A stretch of DNA of 64,000 nt from positions 806,001 to 870,000 of the forward strand of contig ML133457.1 in assembly GCA_003864495.1 (NCBI GenBank), written 5' to 3'. This DNA comes from Nemopilema nomurai (lineage: Eukaryota > Cnidaria > Scyphozoa > Rhizostomeae > Rhizostomatidae). Shown piece by piece: positions 46,415 through 59,283 of this stretch (position 1 is the stretch's first letter; each line of letters starts with the position of its first letter). A program made the translations under genes and the position numbers. The notes below the pieces were generated by a model. The model made no database searches and was not told the origin of the DNA. It worked only from the letters and a program-made list of their open reading frames with translations.

Positions 46415-49400
46415 ATGTCTCTAAACGATTGATTGTTACATATCCAACCCTTAGGTTTTAAATTTGTTCGAAGTTTACATCTATGAAGTAAGATTCGTCG
46501 TTTGTGTCATAAAGTTTTGATTCTGTAGACAGATTGGAAATCATGTCCTTCGTATATTCCTTGAATTTGTATGGAGTGTCAGGTATTTATTGCAATATTA
46601 TGTCGGATTAAGGAAGATTAAGGCAAGTTTTTGTTGTTCACCTTGGTTACATTCAAGATTTCTCCAACAAGTGCCTTCATTAAGATTATTGGGATTCTGT
46701 TCTTTTGACCTTGTATTTAAATTACCAGTTAAGTGAAGCCTTAGAACTCGCGGAAAAGAACCAACACTTTATTTCTTTTGGTAGAAATCTGATGTTAAAA
46801 TTTAATTTGTTCGTATTTCCAGTTAAGACTCGCCTTCAAGAAATTGTACTTTGTAAAACTAAGGTCTGATCTTGATAGAATAGTACGCTGGAAACTCACC
46901 AGGCTTATATAACTAGGATTCTAGGAGAATTCGATGGTACCTTGATAGATGATCTTCTCCTTATCTACTGCGCAGTGGCTTTGCTCCCAGCAAAGATTTT
47001 TATTCGCTGATACTAGAAAGACGCAAAGCCTGTGAAATAATTGCAATCGCTTGCTCCTACTTCTTTTGAAGACCACGCCTTTATAAACCAGTCATTACTG
47101 TGCGTCAAGTAATACCCTTAGCTATATATCAACACCTAATCACATTCAAGTCTGTTTTTGTTCATTAAATCAATATTTTTCAGTGAACGGCAGTTGCATA
47201 ATGATATAGCTCTAAATAGTATAGAATAGTTATGAATATTAGTATGATATAAAGAATTTAACGGTTAAACCTTTATTGCCCTCCTGCTACCCCAAGGCCA
47301 GCAAAATACACTCATCACTAACTCTCATAGCATTATTCAACCCCCATCCTATCTCACCCCTCCCCAGTCAAGGATACAGCTAGGCAGAACCTCGTTTTCA
47401 CGGATAATCCGATGTAGTTCAGTGATAACTAAAGATCCTTCATTCTACATCTCAAGCCCTTTATGCACACTAGGCTAAGAAAGGTTCAGCCTGTCTTGAT
47501 TTGAGCTTGGTCAAGTTTCTTCAAAGCGCACGATGAACTTTCTGTTGACGTTATGTTGTAATCTACACCCACTCCTCCCTTGAAAGCTAAGCATCTTCTC
47601 CAGTATCGTCCCAAGCTTCTGAAAACAGTTGCTTTTGTTGTTTTAAATGTTCTCCTACGTTTTTCCAGACTTCCAAGTGTCCCCCAGTGTTCCTACTGAT
47701 GTTCTACAGTAAACCCCTTCCCAAGGATTACCCCCATTCCACGCCCCTCGTCTCCTGTTAGCTGTGTGTTGTGGTATCGTTTTGATTCATTGATTTGATT
47801 GAGCCTTGCATTTACAATTGATTGATTACCATGAAACCTACATCGAGTGAACCGAAGTTGTTATGGTATCCGAGTGTGGCTTCTATTACTGAAAGGTTGC
47901 AGTTTGCGTGGGCATTTAGGCCTGGGACGAGCATTGACTGACGTAAACGAATCGCTGGGTGCCAAAAGAAAGACAGTAGTACAGTTGGTCTGGCTTTCTT
48001 ACGTCACCTGGTGGGTGGTTGTTGTGAAATGGCACCCTTTCATAACCGAAACATAGGCTATGTTTCCATTATCCCATTTTACTTGCAAACAGAGCTACGC
48101 GTCTGTTTTTTGCGGACCCAAAAGGTCATACGAGAGTAATGGAAACAGTGAAACATGGACCAAAATCTGGCAGATTTGAAAACGCAGACATTTGAAAACT
48201 GTGTTATAGCCATATTTAGGGATTAGTGATTGGTTAAAAGAGTGGTTAACGTACAAGTGACAAGCTTAGAGCTTGAAATTGGAAATTGAAAGCTTAGAGC
48301 AAGAAAGAATTGCCTCTTTCCTGTAATGAATAATAGTGTGAATTGTAAAAAATAGTATTTCTTGGGTCTGTCTCTAGAAACTTTATCTAAGCTGCTGAAA
48401 GGGGGGAACTCGTGCCCCCGGCTCCCATATCTAAGAGCTTGGTAATAACATTATTTGAACAATTAAAAGAATCCAACATTTTTTCAAAGAGACGAATTTC
48501 AACCCTGACCGGTTCCGAGGCCTGTTTTTTCACTTGTAATCCTGGTTTCTAATTTAAACGCAACAACCGCAACCAGACCTTGGCTAAAGTACTGTGAGGT
48601 TGAAGTCCACAGTCAAAGATGGCCCCTCAAAAAAGCAGCCTTGTTTTCTAGTTTCGCGTGCCCCTCGTAAAAGACTGTGTCCGCCTGCTTGTACAACGGG
48701 CCCCTTGTGCACGCCCAACGACTTTGCTGCATGATTCCATGAATTATACTCATTCATTCACTATACCCAGGTGCTACCATTCACTATACCCAGGTGCTAC
48801 CATTAATATGTTTCCTACCAACTCCACTCAGTGGGGCACTCGTATATATTTAGGATTGGGGTGCGCAGACTACTTTGTGGGGTCTAGAGTTTGATAGTTG
48901 TAGTAAACTTGCTTCTGTGCTGTGCATACGATCTGAAGGCCATCTATAGATAATACTTTCTTTGTTTTTTTGGGTGTGCGAGACAAGATAAATTATTTTG
49001 GTCAATTTCTATTCTGACATTTATCTCTTTGGACTGGTGGCTCGTACCCCAGCCTGAGCACCCCTGTCCTTAATGTATATATGTATCCCCTGTATCCCCT
49101 AGGCAACTCTAACACCTTGTATTTATCCTAATATTCTAAACCTTTCTTACCTTACAGAAAACAACAACGTTTCAAAACCTTTACATCTTAAACTAATGAT
49201 TTTTAAGAAGAAATTAAAATAGGGAAAACTTTCCTTGCTTCCTCTTCAAGATCTTATAAAGCTTTACTGAATTCTAATTTTATCTAGATATTGATCTCTC
49301 CTTCGCACAACAAATTGAAAAAAACTGATAAAAAGAAAAATTGCTCTAGCTGCCAGCTAAAGCCCGTGCCTGTCTTTACCTGTGCTAACCTAGAAAACAA

Positions 49401-50366
49401 AGGATACTAGACTCGATATTCTCAAGTAGATTTTGCCATAGCAGACGCAACGCCACGAAATTAAAAGTGAAGGGGGGAGGCTAAGAAACAACTATTTGTA
49501 ATTATTTTCTATTTCCAGAGGGTAAACTATAGTTATCACAGAAGTGGAGAGACTGAAGCCTTGCACAGCCCATGAATTGTGTCCCCAACACAAGTTATAA
49601 TCAAATATGAGATTCAACTTTGTAACTGTTATGATATGACCCAGAGCCATTTCCTGGTCCCTGTATGACCGTGCAATGACGCACGTTTCTAGGTTTCTGT
49701 TCAACATCCGTCTAGACAGAGTTGACATCTGTTCAGGCACCCATAAAACTACCCATAAACAAAGCTATAGCTGACATCCCACGGCCTAGTGTAGAAGTGA
49801 AACTTGATTTATATAGATTTACAAGTATTGTTTAATTACAAGGTACCAAACATACTGTTGTCTATTATGATTTAATAATGACGTCATGGGTGGACCTACG
49901 TACGATAGTGACATTAACCGTGCAGCTTTCATTAGTGTGATGGTATAGGGTGCTGGCTTTTCTCTTCTTTCACACTAAAATTGATATTTGCAGGGGGTTT
50001 GATGCAGTTTGAAATTTGTCTGACTGTCTTCTTTCATATATAAAAGTTTGTTTCGTTGAGATGTTAGAGAAGTTTGCTTAGTTCCTAATGTTAATTTTTC
50101 ATCCCCCCCCCCCCCCCCAAATTTATAGCTGTTCTTTCAGCTGCTGATGTCATGGTACAAGGTTTATAATTTCTGGTTGTACGAAGGAATTTTATGAAAG
50201 TGAAAGCATTTCATCTTCTGCCCTCCAAACCAAGCGGTTTTGAAATCTTTTGTTCAAAATCTGGCTGTCCGCGTTTTCAGGGGTCTGGACAATAGGAAGA
50301 ATTTAGTGGATTGAATTCAATTGTCGAGGAAGTAAACTCATCATTACGGGCGATTGGAAAGGAACT
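46415..50366. other. Intergenic, no gene seen
   Basis: This is the presumed ELOVL 3' UTR followed by 3-4 kb without a recognisable gene. A 23-bp direct repeat (ATTCACTATACCCAGGTGCT, two copies) lies at about 48755-48802. A poly-C run lies at about 50103-50118. Short open frames have no family resemblance. Confidence 0.5.
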
Positions 50367-53300
50367 ATGGCCGAAGGGAAGGAAAGGTCCGAAGCCAGGC
50401 AGCGTTTTGCACTCTTGCAGAAGAGGGCATCAGAACTTGGCCTAAATAACAACGATATATTAACCCTTGGTGTTATACAGAAGCATCAGAAACCAATCAG
50501 CCTTACTCGTATTGCGTACAAGACAGTTTTCTGTTTATTGTTGGTTACCAGTCTTGTCGGTGGAATTCTGTATGGAGGTGAGTTCCCGTTGCTCTATAAA
50601 TCATCACCGATTTCGCCCATTTCAGTATTTATAATTAATTTTAATGATTAAGGAAATTAGGGGATCAAGATATGATGTATTCTGTCTCAGCAATGTTTGG
50701 GTTTTGAAGCAATTAAACGGGATTTAAATGGTATCAGGGCAATAATTACTACACGAGGGCTGCCAAGATGACAGGCGTTAACGCCCCACAGTTTTCATTC
50801 TGCCCACACTGGAGATTTAGGGAAATTTTTGGAGAATTATTGTTAGCAAACCGTGAAGTTTCGCAATTGAAATGACACGCTTAAGTCAGATTGTGGCTTC
50901 CTGCATAACAATTTGACGTAACCGGAGCTTCTGCTAATGAAATATTAATCAGTTGGTTTTTAATCGAGAGAAAGTTCCATGTTGTTTGTTAAGACGAAAA
51001 AATTGAAATTTGGAGCAACTGTAGTGAGCAAGGTGCTATAAAACGAACTATATAGCGCCAGAATTTGTTGAAGGCGAAAGCAAGAACCATAGTGCAAATT
51101 ATTAGATAGAAGGCGTGGAATACAACGTAATCTGGAATGCGGAATTTTTTAAAGGGATGCAGGATATTGAGTATTTAATTTCTAGAGCCTATAAATGATA
51201 AAACTACAGGGAAAATGCGGCTAGCAAGTGAATTATTTTCACAGGCAGTAATAAGTTGATTTAGAGAATTGTGATTTTCTTAAAGGGAAGCTAAATTTTC
51301 TGGAAAGCAAATCTCTACAAAATGTCTATGCACTCTCCACTACAATATCCACTCCCCCCCTCCCCCTCCTCCAATATCTGTCAACAGTCTTCTCTGTAGA
51401 GGTACACCTCTCTGATAACAGCTTGGGACTTTTCCAGGATATGCTTATGGATTCATAAGTGGAAAATGGTTTGCAAAGCTCTGGGTAAAACATGTCATGC
51501 CTATGGATCTGGAACAAGAGCAGTGTTTATTACCGACAACAGAGATCATGCTGGACCTGTTTCGTCCTCCTTTGGACTGCAGTTTTTGTGAGAGAATCCA
51601 CAAGGAAGACAGGGTTGCAAACTTGACAGCGGAAGAGTTTAAAGATAAGTTTGCTTATTCTGGAAGAGTCACAGTTGTAACAGATGGTACTAAAGATTGG
51701 TCTGCATCCAAGTTCTTTAGCCTTGGGTTTTTCAAGAAAGTCTATGGCAAAAACAGCCCAGTATTGGAAAGTGCAAGCAAAGATTGTCAGTTTTTTAGAT
51801 ATAACACAGACTTTAATTCAATGAGAGAAGTCTTCACTATGCCAAAGAAGATGCAGATGATGGAAGGAAGACCATGGTATATTGGGTGGTACGTAAACAA
51901 ATTCATGCAAGTTTCAAGCATTAATTTGTAAACCAGGTTCACATGTTGCCAAGTGTATAGTAGCAGCTTTTTCGGCAATTGTTAAACTGCATATTTTTTT
52001 TATTTTAGCATATATGTAAATATTTCATTTTGATATTAACTTTGTTTGAGTTAACCCATCCATAGCCACAAAGAAAGGCATTTTTGGTAAGTTTTTCTGG
52101 TTTATACTTTAAAGTTTTTTAGTACTTTAAAGTACTTATAAGTTACACCATGGTTTCAACCATTGCCAGCCATAATTAATAGTACATTCAATATTCAAAA
52201 TGTTTAAACATGCGCCAAAGCTCAATTATTTTGTATAATATGCATAATGATAATGTGTGAGGAATTGAGATAGTAGTAGCTTCATTTAAATGTCAATCAC
52301 TGTCTGACAAATATTCAGGATACAAAAATTTACCTTGATGTTTTTTTGGCTATGAGTTGACAGCTCCTCTTCTGAGCTACAACCCGGATATGCCTTAAAC
52401 AACTTTTTGGGAGGCTCTTCTTCACTGGATGATTCTGTTCTGTAATAAAGGTTAAATCTTATGCTAAAAACTTGATGTGCACAAAAACTAATTCTACATT
52501 GTAAGAGAATTCATTCATCTTCCAGTGGTGGAATTGGGGAAACGTTTGAAGTAAAAATTAGAAAAAGTGGATAATTATAGGTTTCTTTTGTTTTTTGCCA
52601 GTCTATATTTCTTTTCTTCGTGGGTCATGAACCGTGATTGGGCTTTCACAGGGGAGGTTCTTGAATAAAGCTAAGAAATGTGTTAGTCATGTTAATGTTC
52701 TTGTTTTCAGGAGTAACTGTGACCCAAAGGCTGCATCTACTCTGAGAAAGTACTACAAGCGACCATACTTTTTCTCAGATGAAATTGAATCAAGTAAGAC
52801 GGATTGGATCTTCATGGGAACGCCAGGATACGGAGCCCACATGCATGTATGTATGAATTGATCAAAGTAAAATGCTACCTCTGTGTGAATCAATCTAATG
52901 TTTCAATCCATCCACTCTTATCAATCCAGGGATGAGTTAAAAATCATCTCAGATTTGTTTTTCAGTGTTTGTGTGGGATATTATCAATGTCACCAAAGTC
53001 AAGTAATATTCACTTCCAAGTGTTATATAGCTACAATGCAAAAGATTATGAAACAACCTTTTTGAAGTTTATTTATCCATGTTTGCCTCTTTTGTAGATT
53101 GACAATGTGAAATACCCATCATGGCAAGCACAGATACAAGGAACAAAAATCTGGACCATTGAACCACCACCCGAATGCTACTACAAGTGCCCTGGCTCAT
53201 TCAAAGTTGTTGTAAACCCAGGCGATATCAGTAAGTATTAATAGTGTTATTATACCTGAATATATAAACCTTTCATGAGAATACACTTATAATGACAAAA

Positions 53301-53635
53301 TAGAGCATTGTAAGTTTTGCCACTAGCGTTGTAGGTGTTACAACTAGCTTTGTGATCAAATATATATTTGTGTTATCTTTTTTAGTTAGATATTGAAAGT
53401 GCAAATAATGTAAATCAGACAACAAAATCCATGAAAATGTCACTCTACTAAAGTTCTACCTTGATTAATGTCTACTTTTTAGCCTACCACATTGCAAAAT
53501 AAGATATTATATTTATATAAACGTTAATTTATTTAATCTCTGTTTTCAGTTATCTTGGATACAAACAAATGGTTTCACCAGACAGACATTGTTGGACAGA
53601 ATATGAGTATAACTATTGGCTCAGAATATGATTAG
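50367..53635 (+). CDS. Membrane-anchored JmjC/cupin-like Fe(II) oxygenase
   Basis: Five exons: 50367-50577, 51438-51888, 52711-52846, 53098-53230 and 53550-53635. All junctions are GT-AG with consistent phase; the product is 338 residues. A basic N-terminal region of about 50 residues precedes one hydrophobic helix (about 53-70, FCLLLVTSLVGGILYGG), as in a type II membrane protein. The C-terminal half resembles a JmjC/cupin fold: DWIFMGTPGYGAHMHIDN supplies the HxD pair (H266, D268), WQAQIQGTKIWTIEPP follows, and NPGDIIILDTNKWFHQT gives the distal histidine (H320). This is the facial triad of Fe(II)/2-oxoglutarate dioxygenases, so hydroxylation or demethylation is plausible but the substrate is unknown. 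Cysteines near the helix (CSFCERI) fit a lumenal side. I cannot name an orthologue with confidence. Confidence 0.85.
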
Positions 53636-54834
53636 AACCACAGAATGATAAAGCTTATTTTTTTACCTGCCTTGCTAGCCATGTAAGGGAGCAGAACCAA
53701 AACTGCATGCTGTATTTTTTAGCAAATTTTTTACTTCTAGTTCTGCATCTTAACCAAAGGAAGGTGAAAACAGCTCTCAAAGTGTGAATACATGTTATTC
53801 TAATTTTCTAATCAAGCCGCTTGTTTTTTAACTTGAGTGACAAAAAATGTTTTGAGAACTCTATTCAACTTCCTACCTCTCAAAGTCACGTATGTATTTA
53901 TATCATGTTGTGTTGCAATGCTTATCATTTACTTGAAGTGTGTCATCTCTTGTGGTCCCTTATATTTGGAATTGCATCTGTTCTAAGTTGATTGAAAGTG
54001 TTCCAAGGAGAAGTACTCTAGTCTGAGATTTATGATCTTATATGAAGGAATAACATGATTAAGTATTGAAGATTTGGACTTCCATTAGAATCTTAGAGTG
54101 TACAAGCAACATTGACTCTTGAAGTGGAGCAAAATCAATGCAGAACTTAAATGCAAACAGCAGGAATGAGTTTGAGATACTAAACAGAGCTAGGTTTGTG
54201 TGTTTGGATGTCCAAATGTACTGTTCTTGGTTGGTGTAAATGTGCTACAATGATTGATAATTGACAAGACATTGAGTGTAGCAATTGCAAATTATGCAAA
54301 GTACAGCTATTCCTTGTGGCATCTGCAAGGACTTTGAGATACTAGATTTTTGTAAAGATGATACAATGTATAAACTCTAATGCATTTGAGACCATATGGT
54401 TGACTGGCTAAAGTCAGTCCTGGGGAACTCTAAAAGCAACTTTCAAAACTACATGACTGTTAATGGCACTCATTAACTTCACCCATTCATTGATACTGCA
54501 GCGCAGTTATCTTGTTATTAAAAAAGGAAAACGCAAATTTTCTAAAAGATAAGAAGAGACCAAATTTGTTTAAACAGGCTAAGTGCATTGTTCAATCGGC
54601 TCTCGGGCACTGCGTGGGCTAATAGGTTGATGTTTTCATTGCGACAGCAACTTAGATTGTTGCTTAGCCACACTTTTGCTGCGTCTCTTCTTTGTGTAAA
54701 TTAACAGGCCTTCATTTACCTGCTTTGAAATTACAGTATACAGTCTGCTTGTTTCAATCTTTTGCATGCAAATATTGGCTTGATCAAAACAATAGTGATT
54801 GGGTGAATAAAAGCTACGAACTGGGGTATGTTTC
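53636..54834. other. Oxygenase gene 3' flank, no gene seen
   Basis: Probably 3' UTR followed by intergenic DNA. I see no recognisable coding exon. Confidence 0.5.
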
Positions 54835-54837
54835 TAA

Positions 54838-55411
54838 AGCCCCTCCTACACGTTCAGACTTCGATATTGTCGAATCAAGTTTTTCTTCAGATTTGTCGAA
54901 TCGAAAGCCTCTTTACAAGGTCAGATTTTGTCGAATCATGATAAGATTTTGTCGAATTGATAACAGTCAAACACCTCAATTTTGTTTTTAAAATAGAGGA
55001 GAAGGTTGCCTCAGCTGCCATAGTTATCGCACTTGTATTAAAAGGACGAAGAAATAAGAGAAAATGTTCAAAATGGACAAAGGAATGGCTGAAACAGCGT
55101 CCTGTTTTCGGTACATACGATGCACTTTTGAACGAGTTGCGCTTCACCGAAGGAAAGGACTACACGAACTCGAGAAAATTCCACAAGCTCTATTCTTTCA
55201 CATATTCAGAAATAAAACAATTCTGTTCTATGTTTCCTTAAAAATGACTATAAACAAACTGAAACAATGCGGAACATGGCAATTCGGGTGACGTAGCAGC
55301 GTGGGTGAGAAAAAATTTCATTCATTCACCTTTCGATTTGTCGAATGGAATGGAACACGCTCGATTCTTGGAAAATCGAATTCGACAAAATCTGACCGTG
55401 TAAAAGCGGCT
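54838..55411. mobile_element. PIF/Harbinger-type element, TAA target duplication
   Basis: A 574-bp element begins AGCCCCTCCTACACGTTCAG and ends CTGACCGTGTAAAAGCGGCT, imperfect inverted repeats flanked by TAA on both sides (54835-54837 and 55412-55414). The sub-terminal regions repeat TTTGTCGAAT in both orientations. The interior encodes a fragment resembling the N-terminus of Harbinger proteins, so this looks like an internally deleted copy of an autonomous element. Confidence 0.8.
54993..55241 (+). pseudogene. Harbinger transposase N-terminal fragment
   Basis: An open stretch of about 80 residues includes KWTKEWLKQRPVFGTYDALL, then NELRFTEGKDYTNSRKF. The pattern W-x-x-x-W-L-x-x-R followed by F-G-x-Y-x-x-L-x-x-E-L-R is typical of the region upstream of the catalytic core in PIF/Harbinger transposases. 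It stops well before any DDE core, so it cannot be an active transposase. Confidence 0.6.
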
Positions 55412-55414
55412 TAA

Positions 55415-57255
55415 GTCAGAAAACCATGCGATTTTTTTTATAAAAGCAGAGTGAATGAAGATGAAGTAAATTGTATTTTTGATTTTCCGCATTACTGGGG
55501 GATTTGAATTAACCAAGATCAACCATATTCCATGGAAGCAGGCTTTGTACCATAGTTTGTGGTAACCCAACAGTTTGGGTGGAAGGGGGTCCTACTGATC
55601 TATCCAACAGTTTATGAGTAAATGATCTTGGGCGAAGTCGTCAGTTACAAATGTTTTGTTTCACTTTATTTCTTAATGTTTCCCAAATTTTTTAGTACTG
55701 AACTTAAAAATCCAACCCCAAAAGCATTCTTAAATATACGGTACATTATTTTAATTATAGATTTGATTTGATGTGTATAACATACCCATCTCGTTCAGCT
55801 AACCATAAATAAAGGTAAATTTCGTATTATGAAAAAACCTTTACATTGGGTCTTTCTTGTGGTAGTTTACATCGAATATATTTCCCACACAAAATTATTG
55901 CAACATGTATGTACAAAGCACTGTATATACAACGTACTTAATGTACAATGTATATATGTGCAATAGGCAAATGTGTTTCAAAAAGTGGATTGGTGTGGGA
56001 AAAACACCAGACCAGACTCTGTATATTGTCTTACCGATTCAGTACCTTCAATCCTAGTTACTTTTTTTGCTACAACTTGCTAATATGGTTACGACTTAGG
56101 TAAACTATTCCAACTGCCAAGGTATGGAGAAGATAAGTCTCCAGAATAAATTTCGAATTCACTTTTGCTCCTGATCAGATGCTACGAATTGAAACAAAAA
56201 GCGTAATGACCGTTTTCACAGTTGTCAAAACATTGGTAATCGAAGGCTAATATTCAAGAGGAGCTTCCTCAATCTAACAAGCAAATTTATTTTAAAGATT
56301 GAGTTAAGGCTTTCATTTTACATTGACAATTTCTTCGAAGAGGATAATGCAAATGAAGTTGAGCGCGTTAATCTTTTAACCCGGGATTGATTCTTGTTAA
56401 ACTTCATCCTTAAATAGTTTTACTATAATTTGCTCATTATTAGCGTTTGATACCTGCAAACGTTATTACCAAAACATTGTTGAACTTTGCAAGAAATATC
56501 TTCTTTATTAAGTTTAATAACAGATCTTGTTTGGATATGAAAAATTTTCATATCCGTGGCTTTCAAACAAATTTGGAAGTTTCTAAAGCCTATAACGTTT
56601 AATGCGACGCCTAGCATCTTTTAAAAAGGAGGGTTGACACATCCATTGATATGAATTGAGTATAGATAGCAAAATTCCAAATCTGCTAAATCTCTCAATC
56701 GATTATGACAGGTACTAGCAAAATTAACGAGGTTTGAATTAATTGAATTCAATCGAGAAGGGAGTTACAAATCCTGGAGATTTGGACCATACATTGGTCA
56801 TACAGCCACTTCTTGTGCAAGTAAATAGGGAAACTGACATTATTAGACATGAGAGACATTGCAAGACATGGGAGACATGTTAAGGCAAAATGGACATGGG
56901 AATATGGTAAGATGGTAAGATGAGTCAAATAATATAGGAAAGTGGAATAACCAATGTCATTGTTCGTAAGGGGTTGGGTGGGGGGGGGGGGTTCAAAGGA
57001 GCAATTGACCTCTTAAAGTATTGTCTAATGGAACTCTTCTTGTAATGTGCAATATTTTCTCTCAGATCTTTGTGTCAACCGCTGTTCTCTACTCAATGGC
57101 ATTGTGGCGACGCATCTGAATGGAACATCCTGTTTTATTTGATAATTAAGCCACCCTATCATGTTCTTTACAGCCAAATATGATAAATATAAGGTCCACA
57201 AGGTCTATTTCACCATTCCTTTCTTGTTTAAAACTCCTTTCATAAACACCTCGCT
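55415..57255. other. Intergenic, no gene seen
   Basis: AT-rich DNA with short unrelated frames. A G-run lies near 56975-56990. Nothing supports a gene. Confidence 0.5.
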
Positions 57256-59283
57256 CTACCACTCATGATCTCTTTGTTTCTCGTGCTGTTGTGTCTTTTC
57301 GTGGTCCTCTAAATCATCTTTGGTTTCGAAGGCCATCTTTGACCCTAAGTCAAAACACATTGCGCAGATATAAGGCAGCTTTGAGCAATGGCGGGTTTTA
57401 TGATGTTCAATCTGCTCTTTGTACGTCTGAGACCTATAGCAGCATTCTGAATCGACCATGCAGCTCAGTGGCCGTTCGCTGTATCTAAATATAATGGTGT
57501 TTTCTAAGCTCAAGCTAAAGAGCTTCTTTGAACGCGGGGTCATAGATCTTGGGTCAGTTGGAAGAGACATGACCGAATACTTGCGCATTCGATGTCCATT
57601 GGACTTCATTCGACTTTTGATCCTAGTTGAGCATTCATTCAGTTGATAATTATGTAACGCAATTGGTGTCTGGCTGACACGTGAGAATTTTCGGCTACGC
57701 TTTACAGACATTCCTTCGTAATATCGATAGTGACCTTTGTCCTCGACCCCGGAGTCTGCAGTGACCTCTGACCCAGTCAAATATTGCCGATTTTCCTCGG
57801 ATTTTACACTTTCACCTGCTGGTTCCAAAAAGCTTCCTTTTGCATAGACTGACTTTTTTCTTCCCATATGATATTGAGCTCCATCTTTACTGCCTACACT
57901 GCGTTTTTCTTCGGCTTTTAAGTTTGACTTTGCGAAAAATTCATTCTCAGTTATCCGCCTATTCACCTCATCTTCCATGCTTCCCTCGTCCTTGGACTTT
58001 TTCTTCCTCTTAGAGAGAGCTTTTTGGTCATCTTTTGATATACTCTTTCCGGAAACCTTCTTTTCCTTACTCTTATTGTTCAAACTGCTTTGATCCTTTT
58101 GCCTATTAGAGTCATCAACGAGCTTACTGTCTTTAGCGGACCCTCTAGACTTTTTTGAGCTTCGTCGCTTCCATCCCATTATAGACTCCTCCACGCAGTT
58201 CGAATGGTTGCCCCCAATATTCTTTGGCGTTTTGCAAAGATCCCCATAAGCATCTTCCAGCGCCAAAAACTCGTCTATTAATATGAATGACTTATCAGTA
58301 TCTCTACTGGAGACCTTCTCTTGATCTTCTTTACCGCTCGTTTGAATAACTTTTCCAGAGCTTTTCTTTGAAACTGGATCAGATGCACACTCATCTTTGT
58401 GCTCCTCCCCTGCGACTCTAGAGTGTTTTGTGCTCAACTCGTGCCTTAATGGCTCCAGCACCGAACCTTTCTTACGCACAGCTTTGTTTTTATGCTCCAC
58501 CGGAGTGTCTGATTCAAGTATGGACGGGAAGGTTACGCTGTCATTACATTTAGTACTCATCTTTTTGCCTGTTGCACTACTATCTGCTTTTAGCGAAGGT
58601 AGCTTTTCTTTAGAAGGAATCTCGTTTAATTCTGTGTCTTCGTTCAGCTCTTCTTCGGGGTTTGAGTCTTGTCTTACTCCTTCCCAGACTACCTTGACTA
58701 TCTTGTCCAGCTCCTCTGCATTTTCCAAGTAAGCTTGTTTCTCACTGTCTTTTTCCGATGCCTCGCAGAGGGTCTCTAAATCCCGTTCCTTAACGAGAAG
58801 ATTTCGGCGTCTTCGGAAGTTCCCGGCAGTCGAATGCCGCTCCTTCTCTTTCCTCCCCGGAGCAAGTAGCTGTTCATTACCTCTTGGAATGGCTCCAAAA
58901 TCAAAAGATTCCCCTTCACTAATTGATTCCAGATTTGCAAAACAAGTATTTGAAAAGCCTGCTCTCGTGGACGCCTGTACATCCAAAGGCCCACTAACTT
59001 CAGGTCCGTTCGTTTCGACAGCATTCTTATTCCTGACATCAAAACCCGCTGTGTTCTTCGACGAATTCTTAGCCGTCTCTTCATTTATTCTGCTGACAGA
59101 TGAACCATCAGGTTTGAAGCTTTCAGAGCTTGAAGCCTCGATCTGACCAAAGTCTCCTTTTCCTTTCGATGTTTCGCTTGACGGGGGTTGTCCCTTGCTG
59201 TCTTTAACCTCTTGGATATGACTTTGGCTATTGGCCTCACTTGTTTCTTCATTTGGGCATTCATAGCGTTCGTTGTTCTCCAT
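57256..59283 (-). CDS. Large disordered protein with C-terminal zinc-finger-like motifs
   Basis: An uninterrupted 675-codon frame on the minus strand starts at the ATG at 59283 (MENNERYECPNEE), with an in-frame stop a short way upstream. It is rich in Ser, Lys and Glu, with basic clusters (KRRSSKKSRG, SKRKKKSKDE) that look like nuclear localisation signals. DKSFILIDEFLALEDAYGDL is the one central hydrophobic segment. Near the C-terminus a C2H2-like finger uses about C614, H627 and H632 with C608. A second motif, CAMC (640-643) with H661 and H667, has a longer loop than a standard finger. A nuclear, nucleic-acid-binding or scaffold role is inference; I do not recognise the family. A splice acceptor (AACAG) just before the ATG means upstream exons are possible. 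Confidence 0.7.
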   Translation of the reverse strand: MENNERYECPNEETSEANSQSHIQEVKDSKGQPPSSETSKGKGDFGQIEASSSESFKPDGSSVSRINEETAKNSSKNTAGFDVRNKNAVETNGPEVSGPLDVQASTRAGFSNTCFANLESISEGESFDFGAIPRGNEQLLAPGRKEKERHSTAGNFRRRRNLLVKERDLETLCEASEKDSEKQAYLENAEELDKIVKVVWEGVRQDSNPEEELNEDTELNEIPSKEKLPSLKADSSATGKKMSTKCNDSVTFPSILESDTPVEHKNKAVRKKGSVLEPLRHELSTKHSRVAGEEHKDECASDPVSKKSSGKVIQTSGKEDQEKVSSRDTDKSFILIDEFLALEDAYGDLCKTPKNIGGNHSNCVEESIMGWKRRSSKKSRGSAKDSKLVDDSNRQKDQSSLNNKSKEKKVSGKSISKDDQKALSKRKKKSKDEGSMEDEVNRRITENEFFAKSNLKAEEKRSVGSKDGAQYHMGRKKSVYAKGSFLEPAGESVKSEENRQYLTGSEVTADSGVEDKGHYRYYEGMSVKRSRKFSRVSQTPIALHNYQLNECSTRIKSRMKSNGHRMRKYSVMSLPTDPRSMTPRSKKLFSLSLENTIIFRYSERPLSCMVDSECCYRSQTYKEQIEHHKTRHCSKLPYICAMCFDLGSKMAFETKDDLEDHEKTQQHEKQRDHEW

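Noticed and set aside
57291..59146. Plus-strand frames opposite the 675-codon gene
   Set aside because: They are antisense shadows of a long biased coding frame with no family resemblance.
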